64,000 bases of DNA, taken from contig OY756968.1 in NCBI GenBank assembly GCA_963580455.1, positions 20,863,996-20,927,995 of the forward strand, written 5' to 3'. The notes under the pieces were generated by a model, which ran no database searches, had not been told where the DNA came from, and saw only the letters and a program-made list of their open reading frames with translations. A program made the position numbers and the translations under genes. The stretch comes from Euonymus europaeus. Its lineage: Eukaryota > Streptophyta > Magnoliopsida > Celastrales > Celastraceae. Shown piece after piece: positions 58,265-64,000 of this stretch; position 1 is the stretch's first letter, and the number at the start of each line of letters is the position of its first letter.

Positions 58265-60095
58265 TGTAATATCCCAAACCCAAAATTAAAAAATATATAT
58301 AATAATTTTTCAAATTTAATATTTTAATAAATACTACATATTATTAGAAAAATATTGGCGCAAGAATCACCTGAATCGGAGTTGAATTGGATTTGTTACG
58401 AATTTTGAAAGTTTAAATAATTATTAAAAGATGAGGGGCAAAATGGTAAATTTACAGGAAAATCTGGTAAAAAAACCAGATTTTGCTTCTTCCTCCAGTG
58501 ACGCACGAGGGAGAGAGAGAGAGGTGAGGTGGTTGAATTAGATTTTTTGTATTTGTGGTCCGATCAGAGCAATTAAGGTGTCAAATTGAAGCTCGTGGAG
58601 AGAGGAGCAAAACCCAAGTGGAATCACCGTCATCGGACCACCGTAGACGTCGGAATCAGGCGGCGAAGTTTCGGTTTTTCAAGATTTCAAAGCTCGATCC
58701 CGGTCGATTTAGTAGGAATTTTGGAACGAGACAGGTACCAATGAATTGTTCGTCTTAAGAGCTTTAATTTGATATATGGTTCGCCGGAATCGTCGACTCC
58801 AGCGATGGCAGGTACGGATTCTACCCTATTTTCTTATTTGGGGTTCCGGGAGTTCCGTATTTGACGGACTCCTATTTGTCTCTCGGTGTAAAATTCCCAG
58901 AGGTGGGAATTTCTCTGTTTAAACTCTTATCTGATTTATTTCCGCAATTGCAACTGTATTATTATTTTATGATATTATGGATTGTTTGTGCGACTCGTTG
59001 CATCTTCATGCGCCATGTCTCCTGTGGGGCCCACACTCAGTGGTGGGGCCCACGTCTTGTTTGTGAGGGTTTTGGTGAGAGTCCAGATAGGACTATACTT
59101 TGATGGTTTTCGGTGATGATGCTACGAGATTATTGATGGATGATTTGTAGTGTGTGGGACCCACATTGAGCGACCCAGCCTACTGGATGATTTGTTGATG
59201 GTTCCGATCGGGTACGTACCTGGAGACCGGATTGAGGTGAGGTACATCCTAGGGGACGCTCTTCGATGTAGGCGATGCTATCGAGTACCTGATGTAGGCT
59301 CGATCCTCATCCAATCTGGGGAGTACCTGGACTGGGAGACACCTTGCGGGGATCAGGGTGGGTCCAGGGGAGGATTTTCTGGTGTTATGTGGATTTGAGT
59401 TGGTATAGATTTGAGTTGATATGGATTTGAGTTGGATTATGATTGAGTACTGATTTGAGAGTTGTACTTGAGGAGGGTAGTGGTGGAGCCTACTCGGTGT
59501 CTACCCTACAGATTGATTGATTGTTGATATTTATGACGGGGTCGGAGATTCTTTACCCTATTATGGTATCATTGTATGGATTCCTTTATGTACTTTTATA
59601 CCTTTCGGATTTTTCTTACTTTATCTCTGTTTATTGGAGTTCGGTGATACTGGAGTGTATCACTATTTGAGTTTCTGTTCATCTCACCTACCTCTTGAGT
59701 TTTTACTTCCCGTTTATTCTGATGTTTGATATTTCTCTATATCCCTACTGAGCTTTGTGGTTCATCCATTTTATTCTCATGTTTTTCAAGTGAGATAGCC
59801 GGAGTGGATGATCAGCACAGGGATGCGTGAGATGTGATGTGTGGTTGTTGGGTGGATATTTGTGTCTTTGTATTTACATTCGGTTTCTACAATTTTCATG
59901 GATTTTCCGCTGTAGACTCCTGTTTGCATATTGACGGTATTTGGGATTGCTATTATTATACTTAGCTTGTTGATTTATAGTGTTTTGGATGACTTAGGTT
60001 TAAATCCGGTTCGGGGAATGGAGGAGTTCCTTGCCGGTCACGCTTCTGGGTTTCATGGGTGCTGATTCGCACCTATCTGAGAGAGGGGCGTGACA
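58265..60095 (+). mobile_element. Solo LTR (1831 bp) with 5 bp target duplication
   Basis: It begins TGTAATATCCC and ends GGGGCGTGACA, the terminal style of Ty3/gypsy Tekay/Del-like LTRs. It is flanked by the perfect 5 bp duplication gtatt (58260..58264 and 60096..60100). The left duplication overlaps the last base and TA of the Stowaway MITE, so the LTR inserted after it. No gag-pol remains. Internal short frames are not considered genes. Confidence 0.88.
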
Positions 60096-60100
60096 GTATT

Positions 60101-60777
60101 AGATTTCATTTTTATTATATAAAAATTAAATCATCAAATTTACATCATTATTGCACCAATACAAAAGCAATTTGTTTTCATTCTCAATTATTTCAACAAA
60201 AAATGTCTACTAATACAATCACATCAACAAACTATAAATTCTCGAGTTCAATAAAAAACTACTATTGTGATGCTCAGACAAATCTTGACAACTTTAAATG
60301 AAGAATCTGGGTTTCTAACCACATTATTATTAGATTATTTTTTCTTATTGAGATGTGTTCATTTCTATCCAACTCTATAACAAAGTTCAACCTCGCAAGA
60401 GTTGCAAATTATTTCTCGAAGTTTCAATATGAAACCTCTAACATCATCACAGAGATAATAGCATAATCCAGTTATGAGGAACATTAGAAAAAACATAGAA
60501 AATAGACAAGTATTTGGTGCAGATTAACACACCCACAAGGAAGATAAATGCTCCAATAAATTATAACGTCCATAAGTGGACTAAATAATAAACTGCAAAA
60601 TGTACAAGAGTCGCTTATTACACTCTTGGAAAAGAACACAATTGCAAGGAGGCGCTTCTCCGTTCAGTACGAAGTTGCTAGGCCATTTGAATCACAGATC
60701 AAAAATAAGTGCCAAAAAATCACTTACTACAACCATTATTGCCAAAATAAATTCGCCCTGATAACCCCTTGTTCAGG
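60101..60777. other. 3' flank of cytochrome c1 gene
   Basis: AT-rich. It holds the 3' UTR of the cytochrome c1 gene and short unrecognised frames. No separate gene is seen. Confidence 0.4.
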
Positions 60778-63700
60778 TTAATTGACAACGTCAAGAACCA
60801 GCTTTCGAGACTTGAGGACTGACCATCTCAAGCGTCTATAATACCCTGCTTGGAGAAGTGCAAGCGACAGCACAAATATCCATTTAAATCCCATCTGCAT
60901 ACATGTCCAAGCAGAATAACATTACAAATACATCTATGATCAATTACAACAAAATCTGCTTCCTCAAAGTGTTTCGAATGAATGGTTGTTGCTGCTACAA
61001 TAGTTCAGGGAGAAGTAAACTTTGTAAATTTTGGGAGGGGAGAAGAGGAAGGAGTGGCCAGTAATCTCTCCAATTGCATCATGAGGAACTCTATTCAGCA
61101 AGCTCCGAGATTTTAAGTCATGAAAATTTACAGTTTCATTTTAGCAATATCAAACTGTAAACCAACTAATTCGTATTATTGCTTCTTCAGAAAAATTTCG
61201 TTGTTTTCACCAGATGACAGGAACAGAATGACAAAAAACCAGTATAATTTATATTCCTTCTATGAATCACTTCTATATATGCTTGCAAAACAATGGGTCC
61301 TTCGGCAAATTGCATGAGCACGTGCAGAAAGTGCATTTGCATGTAGGCTACCCTTAGCCTACAGGACTTTCACAACACACACACACACTATAGGAAGTAC
61401 TGTAATTAAAGACAGAAGTCTCTCTTTTGCTTATTAATAATTATGGGCTAGTATGTCATTCGATAACAAGCTTACCAGTTTTCTCTCTTCCATTTCTGGC
61501 TCAGCAGCCCATGTCAAAAATGCCACAACATCTTTCCCCATCTATACCATTAAATTTAAATATGAGAATGAATAATTATTCATAGAAAGCAAAAACAACA
61601 AATCTAACGTAAAGGTTAAGATGATTGCCTGGGACTCTGTTGCTGGGGTACCATCTTCATATTCCATAGCACCATCATTAAGCATTTTGGGCATAGCAAT
61701 AGCACCACCGGGAAAGTAAGGATTATAGTGAAGTCCTTCTCGTATCTACAATGGCAAATATAGGCGAGGGGGACCGTCACATAAAAAATGACAGTATGAA
61801 AAGGAAAAAAAAATCAGATGCCATCTGGCAAGATGATGCACAGAGGAGGAAGAAAAAGCATAGTCAAAGCGTCTGCCGATGCCAAATACGTTAGGGTCGT
61901 ACAATGCGGTTTTGATAAACTAGTTAAATGGATATGTTATGCAGTCATCACAAAGTCCAAATACTACAAAGTCCAATATATTTTCTCGCACATAGTCCAG
62001 TTAGTCCAAGGCAAAAACAACAGCCTTGGCATCTGATAACATGAAGTTCTATGTGCATAGGAATTTGAAGTGAACCAAAAAAAAAAAAAAGCAATGTCAT
62101 ATTATGTGGCCAAATATGGCCACAGAACAAAAGTCAAGGCACATTAGAATAGGGCTTTTCTAACCAGAGTATAGTATGCATAATAAGTATCAAGAATAAC
62201 AAAAGTCCCCTCTCTCTCTCGCACCCCACCAGCCCCCCCCCCCCCCCCCCCCCCTCTCTCTCTCTCTCCCCATCCCCCTCCCCCTCTCTCTCTCCCCCAT
62301 CCCCATCCCCCTCCCCCTCTCTCTCTCTCTCTCCCCATCCCCCTTTTTCTCCCTCCCCCTCTCTGTCTCTCCCTCCCTCTGTCTCTCCCTCTCTCCCCCC
62401 CCTCTCCCTCTCTCTCTCTCCCCCTCTCACTCCCTCTCTCTCTCTCTCCCTCCCCCTCTCTCTCTCTCTCTCTCCCTCCCCCCCCCCCTCTCTCTCTCTC
62501 CCCCTCTCTCCCCCTCTCTCTCCCTCTCCCTCCCTCCCTCCCTCTCCCTCCCTCTCTCTCTCCCTCCCTCCCTCTCTCCCTCTGTGGTTTTGATAAACTA
62601 GTTAAATGGATATGTTATGCAGTCATCACAAAGTTCAAATACTACAAAGTCCAATATATTTTCTCGCACATAGTGAGGACCAGTTAGTACAAGGCAAAAA
62701 CAACAGCCTTGGCATCTGATTACATGAAGTTCTATGTGCATAGGAATATGAAGTGAACCAAAAAAAAAAAAGCAATGTCATATTATGTGGCCAAATATGG
62801 CCACAGGACAAAAATCAAGGCACATTAGAATAGGGCTTCTCTCTCTCTCTCTCTCTCTCTCCCTCTCCCCCTCCCCCCAATAGAATCGTTTCTAAGCTTG
62901 AAAAGAAAATTACCGAAACACCAGCAGGAGGATCACGATAACCGGTTAGAAGAGCAAATACGTAGTTCTGACCATTATGACGGGCCTGAAATGAGGAAAA
63001 AGTAAGTTAATGCATGTACCAAGGATACCTCATAAAAAAGGTAAACAACTCTCGGTGCACAAAGCTCCCCACAATGGGCGGGTTGTTTCCAAGTATACTT
63101 ATGTCTATCAAAAAATTCAACTACAAGTACCTTTGTGATGAGACTTAGATCTGGGGGATAGGCGCCTCCATTAGCAAATCTTGCTGCTTGTTCATTTGAA
63201 TAAGGCTGAGGAAAGCGGTCACTTAGTTTCCCTGGACGGGTAAACATCTCACCCTCATCATTAGGCCCATCTACCACCTCAATCTCTGCCGCCATTGCTT
63301 TCGTCTCTTCTTCAGTATATGCAACACCCACCAGATCACGATATGAAATTAGAGACATTGAATGGCAAGATGCACACACTTGTTGGTATACTTGGTGACC
63401 TCGGCGAATCCTGTTCCAATATTGTATCCATAAATTTATCAAACGACACTTAAAGCATAGTGTAATTAAGTTTTTGGCTAACTTCTTGTACAGCTACATC
63501 ATGGAAGCATCAAAGGATAGGAACACAGCCTAATAGGACATAGAAAGGGTAGGATATGCTTATTGAAGTTTCAACAGGGAGCCACACGTATTCACTGCAA
63601 GTGTATCAGGTTTGAAACATAAACAACAAGAGAGGAAATTTAAACTGGGTTGCATCCATGCCAAACGAATCTCCAGTAAAAGTTTGGACGGTTGAGTGAA

Positions 63701-63937
63701 ACACACTTACGATGAATGATCATATGAACTGAGAATTCCTTTATGAGGCCACGGATAGTCAGGACATGCCAAGCCATGTTCTGCCTCATCAGAATAAGCT
63801 ACCGTTGCACAACTTAGAAGTCCTGTGACTCCTGCCCCAAGGAGTGCAAGCATCCTCAAGGACATCATACCATTAGATTCCAGTCTCTGTTGATCCTGCT
63901 TTGAGACGAGGTAGGGAAGCACTGGAAGGGTCTGCAT
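60778..63937 (-). CDS. CYC1: Mitochondrial cytochrome c1 haem protein (5' partial)
   Basis: Six exons are visible (63711..63937, 63131..63410, 62914..62985, 61629..61745, 61476..61541, 60778..60894). An acceptor (TTAG) immediately before 63937 shows that a further 5' exon with the start of the presequence lies outside the window. The product has a bipartite sorting signal ([20 protein letters not shown]), then [17 protein letters not shown], the haem site VCASCHSMS, the axial-methionine region [10 protein letters not shown], and a C-terminal anchor [19 protein letters not shown] ending [12 protein letters not shown]. Cytochrome c1 is the c-type haem subunit of complex III; it passes electrons from the Rieske centre to cytochrome c on the intermembrane side. 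Intron 61542..61628 uses a GC donor (CAG, GCAATC). The intron at 61746..62913 carries a recent duplication. Confidence 0.95.
61910..62872. repeat. Duplicated 250 bp block with CT/C microsatellite in CYC1 intron
   Basis: About 250 bp (61910..62157) recurs at 62584..62840 nearly unchanged: ttttgataaactagttaaat ... ggcacattagaatagggctt. Each copy ends in a pyrimidine tract. The first tract is long (about 62205..62583, mixed C and CT runs including about 20 consecutive C), the second short (about 62841..62878). The unit, block plus tract, was duplicated in tandem. Confidence 0.9.
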
Positions 63938-64000
63938 CTAATGTTGCAATAATCAATAGAAAGAAACAAATATAGTAAGAATTAACGTGATCAAACGCAT

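Noticed and set aside
58555..59729. Several 65-82 codon plus-strand frames
   Set aside because: All fall inside the solo LTR 58265..60095 and show no domain.
62134..62430. Arg/Glu/Gly-rich minus-strand frames
   Set aside because: Translation of the CT/C microsatellite in a CYC1 intron, not a protein.
1..64000. CRISPR array, bacterial operon or prophage
   Set aside because: No regularly spaced repeats of the right type; the gene structure is clearly plant nuclear.

Overview
This window is nuclear DNA from a flowering plant, almost certainly a eudicot; the family cannot be fixed from sequence alone. It is AT-rich, its genes are split by GT-AG introns, and long intergenic stretches are full of plant transposon relics (Ac-like hAT, Mutator, Stowaway, LINE, solo LTRs). 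Most real genes lie on the minus strand. The gene models below were built by hand from splice sites and family homology. Their exon lengths sum to whole codons, but no transcript data were available.

Layout. 1-4 kb: two tandem EGF-like secreted-protein genes, the first only a 3' end. 4.4-8 kb: a broken gibberellin-oxidase-like fragment, an Ac-like MITE and a Mutator relic. 8.2-9.8 kb: an AOP1-like 2-oxoglutarate dioxygenase. 10-16 kb: a repeat-rich block with a hAT element carrying transposase remains and a clean solo LTR. 16.6-17.9 kb: TAF7 (TFIID subunit) without a recognisable first coding exon but with an apparent U12-type AT-AC intron. 20.6-21.4 kb: a Mutator-type MITE. 22.3-23.5 kb: a second AOP1-like dioxygenase. 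24.5-26.1 kb: an ABCG pseudogene fragment, a LINE tail and a Stowaway MITE.

26.6-33.4 kb: an intact 24-exon full-size ABCG (PDR-type) transporter with a W-box cluster upstream. 34.4-37.5 kb: a single-exon DUF2921 membrane protein. 39.9-41.3 kb: a single-exon MOT1-type molybdate transporter with 163-166 bp tandem repeats upstream. 43.6-44.9 kb: a decayed MULE transposase with SWIM and OTU-like parts. 46.5-51.0 kb: histone H2A.Z with a 4.1 kb intron. 52.7-57.2 kb: a STRAP-type WD40 protein. 58.0-60.1 kb: a Stowaway MITE directly abutted by a solo LTR. 60.8-64 kb: mitochondrial cytochrome c1, whose first exon lies beyond the right edge.

The genes do not form a pathway. They are a normal mix of housekeeping genes (TAF7, H2A.Z, STRAP, cytochrome c1) and specialised-metabolism or transport genes (two AOP-like dioxygenases, ABCG, MOT1). 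I found no clearly new biological system. The best leads are the U12 intron in a 5'-incomplete TAF7, Ac-like MITEs carrying a tRNA-like A/B-box motif, the W-box palindrome at the ABCG promoter and the repeat array upstream of MOT1.
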